NCBI GenBank assembly: GCA_041855735.1
Contig: JBHAEV010000099.1
Span: forward strand, 1-13,352
Direction of reading: 5' to 3'
DNA: 13,352 nucleotides
From: CALALP01 sp041855735
GTDB taxonomy: Bacteria; Bacillota; Clostridia; Lachnospirales; Lachnospiraceae
The notes under the pieces: model-generated
Told to the model about the DNA's origin: nothing
The model's input: only the letters and a program-made list of their open reading frames with translations
Database searches by the model: none
Shown: piece by piece, positions 13,011 to 13,352 of the stretch
Numbering within the stretch: position 1 is the stretch's first letter
How the letters are laid out: every line of letters begins with the position of its first letter
Translations under genes and position numbers: made by a program

Positions 13011-13352
13011 TTACAGTCCCAAAAAATCGCTCATCACATAGTTTGCAAAATCCAGGCCCTTTTCTGTTAAAAACAGATAGGGCTCCTTATATTCCAAAAG
13101 TCCCAGTTGAATATGCTTTCCGATCGGCACGGCGCATCGAACAAAGGGATCTTCGCCGAACTTCTCCTGAAACTTCTCCAGATTGACTCCCTTCGTCAAT
13201 CGAAGTCCGAGGAAAAAGAACTCTTCCATCCCCGCCGCTTTGTCCACATCTTCAATATCCTGATAGCAGGAAGTCAGATCCTTTTTCATCAATATCTTCA
13301 TGTACTTCGGCAAGCTCTTTTCCACATGAAATCGCTTGCCCAGCACATAGGA
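13011..13352 (-). CDS. hemW: HemW-like radical SAM protein, C-terminal part only
   Basis: The last 113 residues of a gene entering from the right edge are visible. They match the C-terminal HemN/HemW domain: MEEFFFLGLRLTKGVN, then FQEKFGEDP, a short helical segment ending GLLEYKE, and LTEKGLDFANYVMSDFL near the end. HemW family members were annotated as oxygen-independent coproporphyrinogen III oxidases, but many are haem chaperones. The radical SAM cysteines lie outside the window, so HemN and HemW cannot be separated with certainty; the short C-terminal domain favours HemW. The frame is open to the edge, so no start is assigned. It converges on the kinase gene with a 7-bp gap and no clear terminator between. 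Confidence 0.85.
   Translation of the reverse strand, partial: SYVLGKRFHVEKSLPKYMKILMKKDLTSCYQDIEDVDKAAGMEEFFFLGLRLTKGVNLEKFQEKFGEDPFVRCAVPIGKHIQLGLLEYKEPYLFLTEKGLDFANYVMSDFLGL

Noticed and set aside
13056..13083. Terminator for the two-component operon
   Set aside because: The hairpin is interrupted (GCCC/GGGC outside, CTGTT/AACAG inside, mismatched between), lacks a T-tract, and lies in hemW coding sequence. Noted only as a weak possibility.

Overview
The window reads as chromosomal DNA from an anaerobic, low-to-moderate GC Firmicute of the Clostridia, most like Lachnospiraceae or a close relative. The evidence is a class III oxygen-independent ribonucleotide reductase, a HemW-type radical SAM protein, a secreted polysaccharide deacetylase with clostridial hydrophobic (ChW) repeats, strong AGGAGG-type ribosome sites and compact same-strand gene runs. 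No rRNA, tRNA, transposase, integrase or CRISPR array was found. Genus-level placement is inference.

Layout, left to right. (1) 1-309 has no protein gene. It holds a minus-strand promoter, about 150 transcribed bases and a clear intrinsic terminator: a candidate small RNA or riboswitch-like leader. (2) nrdG and nrdD form a minus-strand operon for anaerobic dNTP synthesis. Its 5' region (3030-3413) has two NrdR boxes 31 bp apart centre to centre, a promoter whose -10 abuts a 13-bp terminator-like hairpin, and four 20-bp direct repeats, three of which keep a start codon behind a purine-rich, SD-like stretch. (3) A minus-strand run of ABC-F ATPase, exonuclease III and a GH13-family protein has gaps of 27 and 46 bp. 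The GH13 protein has lost nearly all its catalytic residues. The ABC-F gene has a leader resembling a translation attenuator: promoter, SD plus 10-codon ORF, hairpin, terminator. (4) Next is a secreted CE4 deacetylase, then a VTC-domain protein followed 12 bp later by a DUF4956 membrane protein, all on the minus strand. (5) Divergent from the VTC gene, across a 381-bp repeat-rich intergenic region, is an OmpR-type response regulator and its histidine kinase with a stop/start overlap. (6) A hemW-like gene enters from the right edge and converges on the kinase gene with a 7-bp gap.

How the parts may work together. NrdD and NrdG form a known enzyme/activase pair and carry the expected NrdR control sites. 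VTC and DUF4956 probably act as one membrane-associated, polyphosphate-related module, and the divergent two-component system is the natural candidate regulator. The deacetylase modifies the cell envelope but has its own candidate promoter. The strongest leads for undescribed biology are the degenerate GH13 pseudoenzyme, the ABC-F leader, the nrdD leader with its duplicated start cassettes, the unassigned 5'-edge RNA, and the VTC/DUF4956/two-component cluster.
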